64,000 nt of DNA from positions 1,922,001 through 1,986,000 of the forward strand of contig OZ244938.1 in assembly GCA_965222175.1 (NCBI GenBank). The letters run 5' to 3'. Shown here piece by piece: positions 7,878 through 17,414 of the stretch. Made by a program: the position numbers and the translations under genes. Each line of letters starts with the position of its first letter. Within the stretch, counting starts at the first letter, position 1. The notes under the pieces are model-generated. The model did not search any database and was not told the DNA's origin. It saw only the letters and a program-made list of their open reading frames with translations. The stretch is from NORP240 sp965222175 (GTDB lineage Bacteria > Pseudomonadota > Gammaproteobacteria > Pseudomonadales > Pseudohongiellaceae).

Positions 7878-8873
7878 TTGCAGACATTCAAGGCGCTGCG
7901 CGTCGAAGAACAGGACGAAGGCAACTTTACCAGGCAGGTTGTTGAACGAAAAGTAAGCGAACTGCCGGAGGGTGAGGTTCTCGTCCGGGTCCGTTATTCC
8001 TCGCTCAACTACAAAGATGCCCTGTCGGCTTCGGGCAACCGGGGTGTGACCCGCAACTTCCCTCACACTCCCGGAATCGATGCTGCCGGAGAGGTAATTG
8101 AGAGCAGCGACGCGGATTTCAGTGCCGGCGATGAAGTAATCGTTATCGGCTATGACCTGGGCATGAATACATCGGGGGGCTTCGGTCAGTGTATTCGTGT
8201 TCCCGCCGCGTGGGTGGTACCGCGTCCGGACTCATTGACCCTGAAGGAAAGCATGATTCTTGGCACCGCGGGTTTTACCGCTGCCCTGTGCCTGGAAAAA
8301 CTGCTGCGCAATGGCTTGCAGCCGGACCAGGGAGAGGTGCTGGTTACCGGTGCGACCGGGGGTGTCGGCGCGGTGGCAGTAGCGATACTGCACAAGCTGG
8401 GCTACCAGGTGGCGGCGAGTACCGGTAAAGCGGCACAGCATGATTTTCTTCGTTCCCTTGGCGCAAGCCGAATCGTGGACCGTAATCAGTTGTCCGAGGA
8501 ATCACCCCGTCCCCTGCTCAAGGAGGACTGGGCTGCCGCCGTCGACGTCGTTGGCGGACAGACCCTGGCCAATGTCCTTAAAAGTCTCAGCTATGGGGGC
8601 AGTGTCGCCAGCTGTGGCCTGGTGGGTTCGCCCACGTTTCCGGCGACGGTGTTCCCCTTTATTCTGCGGGGCGTGAACCTGCTGGGCGTGGACTCCGTCA
8701 ACCTGCCGCTTGCTGTCAAGGGGGAGACCTGGGGACTGCTGGCTACCGAGTGGAAACCTGCCGACCTGGAATCACTGGGCACGGAAATCGGTTTCGCTGA
8801 GCTGGCTGACAGCCTGGACGACGTGCTGGCCGGCAGGGCCGTCGGGCGAACGGTACTTAACCTGGACCGCTGA
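7878..8873 (+). CDS. acuI: acryloyl-CoA reductase / YhdH-type quinone oxidoreductase
   Basis: Medium-chain dehydrogenase/reductase of the YhdH/AcuI group; AcuI enzymes use NADPH to reduce acryloyl-CoA to propionyl-CoA, which matters for marine bacteria using DMSP or 3-hydroxypropionate. A TTG start at 7878 follows the ribosome site AAGGGGGAAA. Recognisable segments are SSLNYKDALSASG and FPHTPGIDAAGEV in the N-terminal domain, the nucleotide-binding GATGGVGAVAVAILHKLGY (about 154-172), and VFPFILRGVNLLGVDSV near the C-terminus. At 331 residues it has the family length. The exact substrate is inferred from family only, and no other DMSP gene is seen here. Confidence 0.85.
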   Translation: MQTFKALRVEEQDEGNFTRQVVERKVSELPEGEVLVRVRYSSLNYKDALSASGNRGVTRNFPHTPGIDAAGEVIESSDADFSAGDEVIVIGYDLGMNTSGGFGQCIRVPAAWVVPRPDSLTLKESMILGTAGFTAALCLEKLLRNGLQPDQGEVLVTGATGGVGAVAVAILHKLGYQVAASTGKAAQHDFLRSLGASRIVDRNQLSEESPRPLLKEDWAAAVDVVGGQTLANVLKSLSYGGSVASCGLVGSPTFPATVFPFILRGVNLLGVDSVNLPLAVKGETWGLLATEWKPADLESLGTEIGFAELADSLDDVLAGRAVGRTVLNLDR

Positions 8874-8901
8874 ATCCGCCAGTCAGAATGACGTCAGCCA
8901 G

Positions 8902-10062
8902 TCAATCCCGGCGCAGTTTTTCACTGATGCTGATGGGACTGGTGCAGAACATGACGACGATGTAGGAGGAGGCGACAAAGGTAATGATCGCCGCTGCCTG
9001 AATGATCAGAGATGCTTCCTCGCCGATAACCTGGGACTGGACAGCCACGTAGGCGATCAGCAGGGAAAATTCACTGATCTGTCCCAGTCGCAGCCCGGCA
9101 TCCCAGGCCAGCTTGTTGCGTTCCTCGAAGCGTTGCAGCAGGTAGTGAAACACCACCGGTTTTACCGAAAGGGCCAATCCAGCCAGCAACAGGGCGGGGA
9201 CAATGATGTCACCCAGCAGCAGGATGTTGAACTGGGCGCCCAGGGAAAAGAAAAACAGGATCAGAAAGAAGTCCCGCAGGGGTTTCAGACTGAAGGCGAT
9301 GTACTGGGAAATGGGACTGGTGGCCAGGGACACACCGGCAATGAAGGCGCCGATTTCTGCCGACAGGCCGAGGAAGGCGGCCAGCTCGGCAACACCCAGG
9401 CACCAGCCGATAGCCAGCAGGAAGATGTATTCCTTGAAATGATCGAATTTGCCAATGAGGAAAACCAGCAGGTACCGGGTACTGACCCAGGCAACGAACA
9501 GCAGGAATGGAAACGCGAGAACCACCAGCAGCGCGCTGGACTCTTCACCGGGATTGATATCCAGGAAAACCATCAGGAAGATGGCGATAAAATCCTGTAG
9601 AAGCAGGATGCCCACCATCAGCTGGCCCATGTGTTTCTGGTGCAGGACCGTGGTTGGCAGCAGCTTGATGCCGATGATGGTACTGGAGAATATCATGGCC
9701 GCCCCGATAACCAGGCTTTCCAGCTGGGTAAAACCGAACAGCAGTCCGGTGCTGTAGCCCAGCATGACGAAGACGACACTGCTTATCAGGGTAACCAGGA
9801 AGGTCTTGCGCAGCGTGCTCACCAGGTTTGCCGGCTTCATATCCAGGCCCAGCAGAAACAACAGGAAAATGATGCCGAATTCGGCGATGTCACTGAGCAG
9901 GCTGGCCTCGGAGACCAGGGCCATGCCGTAGGGGCCCAGGATCACGCCCAGGGCGATGTAGGCCACCAGCAGGGGTTGCCGGAAGACCAGGGCCAGCGTG
10001 GCCAGCAGCGCCGCGCCGGTAAAGATCAGAAAGAAGGAAAAAAGCAGGGAATCCGGTTCCAT
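8902..10062 (-). CDS. CPA2-family cation:proton antiporter (KefB/YbaL-like, no TrkA-N domain)
   Basis: Predicted inner-membrane monovalent cation/H+ antiporter. The 386 residues are almost entirely membrane segments (about 12), with the family segments YIALGVILGPYGM, EFGIIFLLFLLGLDM and GAAMIFSSTIIGIKLL. In contrast to KefB/KefC it stops after the exchanger domain, so the regulatory TrkA-N domain is absent; such short forms are known and this does not look truncated. It is transcribed towards acuI (convergent) and lies 38 bp downstream of the DUF934 gene. Ion specificity cannot be read from the sequence. Confidence 0.85.
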   Translation of the reverse strand: MEPDSLLFSFFLIFTGAALLATLALVFRQPLLVAYIALGVILGPYGMALVSEASLLSDIAEFGIIFLLFLLGLDMKPANLVSTLRKTFLVTLISSVVFVMLGYSTGLLFGFTQLESLVIGAAMIFSSTIIGIKLLPTTVLHQKHMGQLMVGILLLQDFIAIFLMVFLDINPGEESSALLVVLAFPFLLFVAWVSTRYLLVFLIGKFDHFKEYIFLLAIGWCLGVAELAAFLGLSAEIGAFIAGVSLATSPISQYIAFSLKPLRDFFLILFFFSLGAQFNILLLGDIIVPALLLAGLALSVKPVVFHYLLQRFEERNKLAWDAGLRLGQISEFSLLIAYVAVQSQVIGEEASLIIQAAAIITFVASSYIVVMFCTSPISISEKLRRD

Positions 10063-10079
10063 GGGTCAGTTTCCTGGAG

Positions 10080-10119
10080 CCTGTTCCGGCGGCCGCGGCT
10101 TCAGCGACGCCGGAACAGG
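10080..10119 (-). terminator. perfect 12-bp hairpin at the end of the cysI-DUF934 operon
   Basis: CCTGTTCCGGCG at 10080-10091 pairs perfectly with CGCCGGAACAGG at 10108-10119, with a 16-nt loop. The right arm overlaps the last codons of the DUF934 gene. No T-run follows on the minus strand, so it is either a weak or Rho-assisted terminator or an mRNA-stabilising 3' stem. Confidence 0.4.
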
Positions 10120-10601
10120 GGCAGGGGCTGATCGATGCTGGCCTGGTAACCGGTATGAAAATCCTCGAAAGCCTGCAGGCATTCCTCGGGGTCCTGATCG
10201 TGGCGCAGCTGGAAGGCATTGAAGCCGCAGCGCTTCATGTAGTACAGCTGATCCCGCAGCACATCGCCGATGGCCCGGATTTCGCCCTGGTAGCCCAGGT
10301 TTTCCCGCAGTTCCCGGGCATTGGTATAGGAGCGGCCGTCGGAGAATACCGGGAAGTTCAGCCCGATCAGCGGAAACTGGTCCAGCAGGTTGGCAATATC
10401 CTCAACGGATTCATCACTGTTGAGCCAGATCGTTACTTCACCGGCGAAGTCGGCAATATCGTCCTGAAAATATTTCCAGAACTTGTAGGGGACGATGATA
10501 CTGCGCCCGGGCAGCGCCTGGAGAATACCGGCATTGTTGGCTTCCTTGACCAGGACCCAGTGATCCTCCACCAGTGCGCCGTCTCTAATCAGCTTTTGCA
10601 T
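10101..10601 (-). CDS. DUF934 protein, partner of sulfite reductase
   Basis: Small cytosolic protein (166 residues) of the DUF934 family, found next to cysI in Pseudomonas and relatives and presumed to help sulfite reduction; no biochemical role can be read from the sequence. ATG at 10599-10601 gives MQKLIRDGALVEDHWVLVKE; longer in-frame starts lie inside cysI and are rejected. Characteristic segments are WLNSDESVEDIANLL, FPVFSDGRSYTNARELREN and YQGEIRAIGDVLRDQLYYMK. It overlaps the 3' end of cysI by 17 bp, so translation is probably coupled. Confidence 0.88.
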   Translation of the reverse strand: MQKLIRDGALVEDHWVLVKEANNAGILQALPGRSIIVPYKFWKYFQDDIADFAGEVTIWLNSDESVEDIANLLDQFPLIGLNFPVFSDGRSYTNARELRENLGYQGEIRAIGDVLRDQLYYMKRCGFNAFQLRHDQDPEECLQAFEDFHTGYQASIDQPLPLFRRR

Positions 10602-12243
10602 ACACTTTTTCCTTGAAGGGATCTTTGCCAAGTCGGTCATAGGTATCGATAAAGGTTTCACCGGGCTCACGGCGCTGTTGATAGACGTCGACAATTTTTT
10701 CAATGACCCCCGGAATTTCCTCCTGGGCAAATGCCGGACCGATTATGGTGCCGAGACTGGTCCGGTTGCCCGCGGAACCTCCCAGCGACACCTGGTAATA
10801 CTCCTCACCTTTCTTGTCCACGCCCAGTATGCCGATGTTGCCCACGTGATGGTGTCCGCAGGCATTCATGCAGCCGGAGATATTGATGGTCAGCTCGCCG
10901 ATGTCCCGGAGACGTTCCTGATCATTGAATTGCCGCTGGATGGACTCGGCAATAGGGATGGACTTGGCGTTGGCCAGGGCGCAGAAATCTCCACCGGGGC
11001 AACAGACAATGTCGGTCAGCAGGCCCAGGTTGGGTGTTGCCAGCGCCTCACCGGCCAATGACTTCCACAGTGGGTAAAGCTGGCTTTTCTCGACGTCGGA
11101 AAAAATGATGTTCTGCTCGTGACTGATGCGCATTTCGCCGAAGCTGAATTGATCTGCCAGGTCGGCAACGAAGTTCATCTGCTCGGCGGAAATATCCCCC
11201 GGCGCCGTGCCGGTGTCCTTCAGGCACAGGGTTGCAATGGCGTAACCGGGTTGACGATGAGGTTTCACATTCTGCTGCACCCAGCTGGCGAACAGCAGGT
11301 CCGTGGCCAGGGCCTGGTCGAGTTCGTCGCAGCGGTCGGCAAGTTCGCGGTAGGACGGAGCGGTGAAAAAGGACTTGCAGCGCTGAATCTCCTCCTCGGT
11401 GAGAGTCATGCTGCCATCCTTGATTTTGCGCCACTCGGCATGGACTTTTTCGCGAAACTGGTCCGGGCCGGTTTCCTTGACAAGAATCTTGATGCGGGCC
11501 TTGTACTTGTTGTCCCGGCGCCCTTCCCGGTTATACACACGGAGTATCGCTTCGAGGAAGGTCAGCAGATGCTGCTTCTCGACGAAATCGGACATGACGT
11601 GACCCACCGCCGGGGTTCTTCCCAGCCCGCCACCGGCGAGTATTTTAAAACCGGTTTCCCCCTGCTCATTGCGCACGATATACACGCCGATATCGTGCAC
11701 CTGAGTTGCCGCCTGGTCTTTCCTGGTGCCGCAGACCGCGATCTTGAATTTACGTGGCAGGTAGGCGAACTCAGGGTGAAACGTGGACCACTGCCGGATG
11801 ATCTCGCAGTAGGCGCGACTGTCTTCGATTTCATCCGCCGCGCAGCCGGCAAACTGGTCGGTGGTGGTATTGCGAATGCAATTGCCGCTGGTCTGGATAG
11901 CATGCATTTCGACTTCTGCCAGGTGCGCCAGGATCTCCGGTACCTCCTCAAGTGCAGGCCAGTTGAACTGAATGTTCTGGCGCGTGGTCAGATGCCCGTA
12001 GCCCTTGTCGAAATGGTTGGCGATAAAGGCCAGCTTGCGCATCTGTCGGGATGACAGCAGGCCGTAGGGAATGGCGATCCGCAGCATCGGCGCCATGCGC
12101 TGAATATAAAGGCCATTCTGCAGGCGCAGGGGCAGGAATTCCGCCTCGCTCAGCCGGCCTTCCACGTAGCGGCGGGTCTGATCCCGAAACTGGGCGACGC
12201 GGTCGGCCAGCATCTGATGGTCGTAGTTATCGTATCGGTACAT
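10585..12243 (-). CDS. cysI: nitrite/sulfite reductase hemoprotein (ferredoxin- or NADPH-linked sulfite reductase)
   Basis: Six-electron reduction of sulfite to sulfide in cysteine biosynthesis; cytosolic siroheme and 4Fe-4S enzyme. At 552 residues it has the length of the Pseudomonas-type CysI. The first half has the ferredoxin-like half-domain and the siroheme-binding segment TSGNCIRNTTTDQFAGC. The 4Fe-4S/siroheme cysteines are in CCPGGDFC and in ISGCMNACGHHHVGN, the two split Cys pairs of this family. The start at 12243 (MYRYDNYDHQML) is supported by family length. It is followed by DUF934 with overlap. The leader (12244-12580) may hold a CysB-type control region, but no site could be called. 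Confidence 0.93.
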   Translation of the reverse strand: MYRYDNYDHQMLADRVAQFRDQTRRYVEGRLSEAEFLPLRLQNGLYIQRMAPMLRIAIPYGLLSSRQMRKLAFIANHFDKGYGHLTTRQNIQFNWPALEEVPEILAHLAEVEMHAIQTSGNCIRNTTTDQFAGCAADEIEDSRAYCEIIRQWSTFHPEFAYLPRKFKIAVCGTRKDQAATQVHDIGVYIVRNEQGETGFKILAGGGLGRTPAVGHVMSDFVEKQHLLTFLEAILRVYNREGRRDNKYKARIKILVKETGPDQFREKVHAEWRKIKDGSMTLTEEEIQRCKSFFTAPSYRELADRCDELDQALATDLLFASWVQQNVKPHRQPGYAIATLCLKDTGTAPGDISAEQMNFVADLADQFSFGEMRISHEQNIIFSDVEKSQLYPLWKSLAGEALATPNLGLLTDIVCCPGGDFCALANAKSIPIAESIQRQFNDQERLRDIGELTINISGCMNACGHHHVGNIGILGVDKKGEEYYQVSLGGSAGNRTSLGTIIGPAFAQEEIPGVIEKIVDVYQQRREPGETFIDTYDRLGKDPFKEKVYAKAD

Positions 12244-12580
12244 ACTGCTTTTCCGGTATTCGGTGGTTTATAACGTCTGTTTCATGCCGTGCCATCAGTC
12301 CGGGATCTCCAGTACCCGGCTTGCGGCGGACGACCGGGCCGGTTGGCTTGCTGAACCAGGGGTCGGAAAGACTGACGGAACGTGATGAGTGCCTGACCTG
12401 GGGACGACTCGGAGCAAGCCGCCGGAGGTCCAGTTTACCTAATCCGGGGAGTTCTTGTCAGCCTTACCGTCGCGACAGGCCCCAGCCCGGAGGATTCACC
12501 AAATTCCGTAGCGAGGCCGTTCCAGGCCGCGAAGGGCGTGGCGTGGGCGGTCGCAGCAGGAGTCTGGTGAAATTTCCGGG
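12244..12580. other. 337-bp intergenic region between metH end and cysI start
   Basis: No coding sequence is supported. It must hold the cysI promoter on the minus strand. Near the metH stop, GCCCGGAGGATTCACC (12485-12500) and GGTGAAATTTCCGGGC (12566-12581) form an imperfect inverted repeat with a 65-bp interior. No cobalamin or SAM riboswitch consensus was found on either strand. Confidence 0.5.
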
Positions 12581-15500
12581 CTAGTCAAGGTTAGGCGCCA
12601 GCAGCCTGGTGATTTCCTCCAGGTCCCCGCCTTTACGGCTCGCCAGGTCCTTCACCTGATCCATGCCGATCTTGCCCACATTGAAGTAGCGGGAATCGGG
12701 ATGGGAGAAATACAGGCCGCTGACGCTGGCAGCGGGCATCATGGCGAAACTCTCGGTCAGGGCAATGCCCACTGCCTGCTCGGCATCCAACAGGTCGAAC
12801 AGCGTGGTTTTCTCGGCATGGTCCGGACAGGCCGGGTAACCGGGAGCCGGGCGGATGCCCTGGTAGCGCTCCCTGATCAGGGCGTCCGTGTCCAGCGACT
12901 CGTCGGCGGCATAGCCCCAGAATTCCCTGCGGACCCGCTCGTGCATCCGCTCCGCCAGGGCTTCTGCCAGGCGGTCCGCCAGCGCCTTGACCATCAGGGC
13001 GCGGTAGTCGTCCTGCTGCTGTTCGTGCTGCCTGGCCAGTTCCTCCACGCCGATTCCCGTAGTGACGGCGAAACCTCCCAGGTAGTCAGGTCCCTGCTCA
13101 GGGGGGGCGACAAAATCCGCCAGGCAGTAGTTCGGCTGTCCGGCATCCCGGACAGCCTGCTGGCGCAGAAAGTGCAGGGTCGCCAACGGCTCACTGCGTT
13201 TCTCATCGCGGTAAAGCAACACGTCGTTGGTCCCGTTGCTGGCGGCGGGCCAGAAGCCGATCACGGCCCGGGCCGTAATCAGTTTTCCGGTGATCAGCAG
13301 GTCCAGCATTTCCCGGGCATCTCCATACAGGTCTGTTGCCGCTGGCCCCACGGTATCGTCGTCCAGGATGGCGGGATACTTGCCCGACAGCCCCCAGGTG
13401 ATAAAGAACGGTGTCCAGTCAATGTAGGGAACGAGTTCGTCCAGGGGGTAGTCGTCAAACACCCGGGTGCCGAAAAACCCGGGACGGGTTACCGGACAGT
13501 TGTTCCAGTCGGCGACGAAGCGGTTGTCGTTAGCCTGGGCAAGGCTCAGCAGTTGTCGTTTGCTGCTGCGCTTGCCGGTGCGTTCGCGGATGGTTTCGTA
13601 TTCCTGCCTGACCCTGGCCGTGTATTCCGGCTTGCCCTGGTCGCTGAGCAGGGTGCTCACCACGGAGACGCTGCGGGAAGCATCGGGGACGTAGATGGTG
13701 CAGTCATTGCTGTAGTGCTGCTCGATCTTCACGGCGGTGTGTGCCTTGGAAGTCGTGGCGCCGCCGATCAGCAGGGGTACGGAAAAATCGAGACGCTGCA
13801 TCTCCTTGGCAACATGAACCATTTCGTCGAGAGACGGCGTTATTAGACCGCTGAGTCCAATAATATCAACGTTTTCTTCACGGGCAATCTGTAATATTTT
13901 TTCACATGGCACCATTACGCCGAGATCAATCACCTCGTAATTATTACAGCCGAGTACGACACCAACGATATTCTTGCCGATATCGTGCACGTCACCCTTG
14001 ACGGTAGCCATGAGCACCTTGCCCTTGGCACGGGATTCGCCGTCCTGCTTTTCAGCCTCGATATAAGGAAGCAGGTAGGCCACGGCCTGTTTCATTACCC
14101 GGGCGCTTTTGACCACCTGGGGGAGGAACATTTTGCCGCTGCCGAACAGGTCGCCAACGATATTCATGCCGTCCATCAACGGGCCTTCGATGACATGAAT
14201 GGGGCGGTCGTATTTCTGCCGTGCTTCTTCCGTGTCTTCCTCGATGTGGCGGGTTATCCCTTTCACCAGGGCATGGGCAATGCGATCCTCAACGGGTTCG
14301 TCACGCCATTCCAGGTTTTCACTGCTGCCGGTGTTGGCGCTGTCGCCGCCGAACTTCGGCGCTATTTCCATCAGGCGCTCCGTGCCGTCGTCACGACGAT
14401 TAAGCACCACGTCCTCGACACGCTCCTTCAGTTCCGCCGGGATCTCGTCGTACACCGTCAACTGCCCGGCATTGACGATGCCCATGGTCAGCCCGGCGCG
14501 AATGGCATGGAAGAGAAACACCGAATGTATGGCTTCCCGTACCGGGTTGTTGCCGCGGAACGAAAACGACACGTTGCTGATGCCGCCGGAAATCAGGGCA
14601 TGGGGCAGGTTGTCGCGGATGTAGCGGCAGCAGTCAATAAAGTCCACGGCATAGTTGTCGTGTTCTTCAATACCCGTGGCGATGGCAAAGACGTTGGGAT
14701 CGAAAATTATGTCCTGGGGTGGAAACCCCACCTTGTCCACCAGGACCTCGTAGCTGCGACGGCATATCGCCTTCTTCCGCTCCAGGGAGTCTGCCTGACC
14801 CTGTTCATCGAAGGCCATGACAATAACCGCTGCACCGTATTGCAGGCACAGTCGGGCCTTGGCGATAAAATCCTCTTCACCTTCTTTCAGGCTGATGGAG
14901 TTGACTATACCCTTGCCCTGGATGCCTTTCAGACCGGTTTCGAGGATTTCCCATTTCGAGGAATCCACCATGATGGGAACCCGGCTGATATCCGGTTCGG
15001 AGGCGATCAATCGCAGGAAGCGTTCCATCGCTTCCCGGGAATCCAGCATGCCCTCGTCCATGTTGATATCGATTATCTGCGCGCCGGCTTCCACCTGGTC
15101 CCGGGCAACGTCCAGGGCGGTATCGAAATCACCGTCAATAATCAGCCTGGCAAAGCGGGCCGACCCGGTGACGTTGGTTCGTTCACCGACGTTGACAAAC
15201 AGGGAGTCCGGACCGATGTTCAGGGCCTCCAGCCCGCTCAACCGGCACTTCGGTTCCACCTGCGGTGGTCGACGGGGTTCATGGCGGGCCACGGCCCGGG
15301 CCAGGGCCTGGATGTGTTCCGGCGTGGTTCCGCAGCAGCCCCCGACGATATTGAGAAAACCGTTGGCGGCGAACTCCTCGATAATGGCAGCCATTTCCCC
15401 GGGGGACTGGTCGTACTCGCCCATTTCGTTGGGCAGACCCGCATTGGGATGCGTGGAGACCAGGCAGGGCAGCAGGGCGCTGGCTTCCTCCACGTAGGGA

Positions 15501-16270
15501 CGCAGCTGTTCCGCGCCCAGCGCACAGTTGAAGCCGATGGACAGCGGGTTGGCGTGGATTACCGAGTTGCAGAACGCTTCGACGGTCTGTCCCGACAGCG
15601 TGCGACCGCTGGCATCGGTAATAGTCCCGGAAATCATTACTGGTAAAGTCGCGCCGGTTTTTTCGAAGCAGTCGTTAACGGCGAAGATCGCCGCCTTGGC
15701 GTTGAGGGTATCGAAAACCGTCTCGATCAGGATGATATCCGCGCCGCCGGCGATGAGACCGCTTACGGCATTACAGTAGTCTGCCACCAGCCTGTCGAAG
15801 CTGGTATTACGCAGTCCCGGGTCGTTGACATCAGGCGATATGGACGCGGTTTTACTGGTCGGCCCGACGACGCCGGCGACGAACCGTGGTTTGTCCGGCG
15901 TTTCCCGCTGGATTTCGTCACAGGCCTTTCGTGCCAGGCGGGCGGCTTCAACGTTCAGCTCGTAAACCAGCTCTTCCAGGCCATAATCCGCCTGGGAACT
16001 TGCTGTCGAATTGAACGTGTTGGTTTCAACGATATCGGCCCCGGCCTGCAGGTATTGGCGGTGAATCTGAAAAATAATCTCAGATTGAGTCAGGGTCAGC
16101 AGATCGTTGTTCCCCGCCAGGTCACTGGCGTGGTCCTTGAACCGGTCGCCGCGAAACTCGTCTTCACCCAGCCGGTGTGCCTGGATCATCGTGCCCATGG
16201 CGCCGTCGAGTACCAGGATACGATTCTGCAGTGCTGCGACCAGCTGTTGTTTACGCGCTTCTGTATTCAT
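12581..16270 (-). CDS. metH: cobalamin-dependent methionine synthase
   Basis: Transfers the methyl group of 5-methyltetrahydrofolate to homocysteine through methylcobalamin; cytosolic. ATG at 16268-16270 (MNTEARKQQL) gives 1229 residues, nearly the E. coli length of 1227. The homocysteine domain has the zinc cysteines in SIGFNCALGA and VGGCCGTTPEH. The pterin-binding domain starts near VNVGERTNVTGSARF. The cap is followed by the B12-binding motif DVHDIGKNIVGVVLG (Asp-x-His-x2-Gly) with DIIGLSGLITPSL. The C-terminal reactivation domain binds SAM (ESFAMMPAASVSGLYFSHP). It is monocistronic, divergent from nfuA. The organism therefore uses or makes B12. Confidence 0.97.
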   Translation of the reverse strand: MNTEARKQQLVAALQNRILVLDGAMGTMIQAHRLGEDEFRGDRFKDHASDLAGNNDLLTLTQSEIIFQIHRQYLQAGADIVETNTFNSTASSQADYGLEELVYELNVEAARLARKACDEIQRETPDKPRFVAGVVGPTSKTASISPDVNDPGLRNTSFDRLVADYCNAVSGLIAGGADIILIETVFDTLNAKAAIFAVNDCFEKTGATLPVMISGTITDASGRTLSGQTVEAFCNSVIHANPLSIGFNCALGAEQLRPYVEEASALLPCLVSTHPNAGLPNEMGEYDQSPGEMAAIIEEFAANGFLNIVGGCCGTTPEHIQALARAVARHEPRRPPQVEPKCRLSGLEALNIGPDSLFVNVGERTNVTGSARFARLIIDGDFDTALDVARDQVEAGAQIIDINMDEGMLDSREAMERFLRLIASEPDISRVPIMVDSSKWEILETGLKGIQGKGIVNSISLKEGEEDFIAKARLCLQYGAAVIVMAFDEQGQADSLERKKAICRRSYEVLVDKVGFPPQDIIFDPNVFAIATGIEEHDNYAVDFIDCCRYIRDNLPHALISGGISNVSFSFRGNNPVREAIHSVFLFHAIRAGLTMGIVNAGQLTVYDEIPAELKERVEDVVLNRRDDGTERLMEIAPKFGGDSANTGSSENLEWRDEPVEDRIAHALVKGITRHIEEDTEEARQKYDRPIHVIEGPLMDGMNIVGDLFGSGKMFLPQVVKSARVMKQAVAYLLPYIEAEKQDGESRAKGKVLMATVKGDVHDIGKNIVGVVLGCNNYEVIDLGVMVPCEKILQIAREENVDIIGLSGLITPSLDEMVHVAKEMQRLDFSVPLLIGGATTSKAHTAVKIEQHYSNDCTIYVPDASRSVSVVSTLLSDQGKPEYTARVRQEYETIRERTGKRSSKRQLLSLAQANDNRFVADWNNCPVTRPGFFGTRVFDDYPLDELVPYIDWTPFFITWGLSGKYPAILDDDTVGPAATDLYGDAREMLDLLITGKLITARAVIGFWPAASNGTNDVLLYRDEKRSEPLATLHFLRQQAVRDAGQPNYCLADFVAPPEQGPDYLGGFAVTTGIGVEELARQHEQQQDDYRALMVKALADRLAEALAERMHERVRREFWGYAADESLDTDALIRERYQGIRPAPGYPACPDHAEKTTLFDLLDAEQAVGIALTESFAMMPAASVSGLYFSHPDSRYFNVGKIGMDQVKDLASRKGGDLEEITRLLAPNLD

Positions 16271-16396
16271 GTTTCCCAATCCGGGTCGAGGGGCGGCTCC
16301 GCCACGTGGCAACTTCAAAAAACCGGTAAGTCTACCAGAACAAGAGGCTGTTTTATCGATGAATTTCCCAAATAACCAAGCAAATTGCTAAGGTAT

Positions 16397-16424
16397 TTAA
16401 CTGTACGTGGATCTGCGCTAAAAT
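16397..16424 (+). promoter_or_regulatory. candidate sigma70 promoter of nfuA
   Basis: TTAACT (16397-16402) and TAAAAT (16419-16424) are 16 bp apart in the 231-bp divergent metH/nfuA region, about 75 bp upstream of the nfuA start. Sequence likeness only; no IscR site could be called with confidence. Confidence 0.4.
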
Positions 16425-16501
16425 AACGGTCCTCACTACATACAGAGATATCACCGGGAGATCCACGGATCTGTCGGTTAATTGAACTACCGGAAAGCTA
16501 C

Positions 16502-17086
16502 ATGGTCACTATTACAGAACCTGCCCAGGACTACCTTGCCGAACTGCTGAAGAAGCAGGATTGCGACGGCATCGCCATCCGTATCTTTATCATCGATGCC
16601 GGTACTCCCCGCGCGGAGACCTGCATTTCATTCTGTCGTCCCGGGGAGAAGAAGAAAGACGACGAAGTCAAGGATTACAAGGGCTTCAAGGCCTATATCG
16701 AGCAGCAGAGCATGCCTTTCCTGGAGGACGCCGTGGTGGACTTCGCCAAAGACGACTTCGGCGGGGGCCAGCTTACCATCAAGGCGCCCAATTCGCGGCT
16801 TCCCCGCCTGGGGGAGGACAGCACCCTGGCAGACCGGGTCAACTACGTACTGTATAACGAAATCAATCCGGCCCTGGCATCCCACGGGGGCAACGTCACG
16901 CTGGAAGAGATCTTCAAGGACAACATTGCCGTATTGCGCTTCGGTGGAGGCTGTCAGGGCTGTGGCATGGTCGATGTCACCCTGAAAGACGGGGTGGAAA
17001 AAACCTTGCTGGAGCAGGTTCCCGAGCTCACCGAAGTACGGGACGTCACCGACCATTCCCAGAAGGAAAACGCCTACTACCAGTAG
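16502..17086 (+). CDS. nfuA: Fe/S biogenesis protein NfuA
   Basis: Carries and delivers 4Fe-4S clusters to apo-proteins, mainly under oxidative stress or iron shortage. The N-terminal A-type-like domain (about 1-95) keeps two cysteines, Cys41 and Cys45, but not the full A-type set, as is normal for NfuA. The C-terminal NifU domain (about 110-185) has the cluster ligands Cys151 and Cys154 in FGGGCQGCGMVDVTLKDG, which bind a bridging cluster in the dimer. At 194 residues it has the family length. ATG at 16502. It is divergent from metH and followed by an inverted-repeat element. Confidence 0.95.
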   Translation: MVTITEPAQDYLAELLKKQDCDGIAIRIFIIDAGTPRAETCISFCRPGEKKKDDEVKDYKGFKAYIEQQSMPFLEDAVVDFAKDDFGGGQLTIKAPNSRLPRLGEDSTLADRVNYVLYNEINPALASHGGNVTLEEIFKDNIAVLRFGGGCQGCGMVDVTLKDGVEKTLLEQVPELTEVRDVTDHSQKENAYYQ

Positions 17087-17263
17087 GCGCCGGCAGCAGA
17101 CGCCTGAAGCTTGCAGGGTATCCGTCGCGCTGGCGGCTGTTCAGTCCTGTATTCCGACGAAAACGGTGCCAGGATGCCCGGGATTGCACCCGCTGTCCTG
17201 CGCCTTGCGCGCGTTTTAGTCTCCTCCGGGCCACGCGAGCTGGCTTTTACGACGGCATGTTTG

Positions 17264-17403
17264 CAGGCTGTTGAAAAACTATTGCGCTTGCCAATACTTC
17301 GTTGAAAACTGTCTCAAAATGCTCATTTACACTGGGTAAACTGCGCTTTTTCGACAGTTTTCGCCTCGTCTTGGCTGCGCTCATGACGTTTTTCAACAAC
17401 CTG
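17264..17403. mobile_element. 140-bp MITE-like inverted repeat element
   Basis: CAGGCTGTTGAAAAAC (17264-17279) is repeated inverted as GTTTTTCAACAACCTG (17388-17403), 15 of 16 bases. A second inverted repeat lies inside: GAAAACTGTC (17304-17313) with GACAGTTTTC (17353-17362). It has no coding capacity. It fills most of the 328-bp gap between nfuA and the dUTPase gene, immediately downstream of the latter's stop (minus strand), so it may act as a transcription barrier. Confidence 0.6.
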
Positions 17404-17414
17404 TTAGTGCTTAC

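Noticed and set aside
13985..15646. 553-codon open frame antisense to metH
   Set aside because: It lies opposite a complete metH with all motifs; high GC creates long antisense frames. The same holds for long frames opposite pycA (27457-28821), cysI (11119-12054) and the CoA hydrolase (50894-52633).
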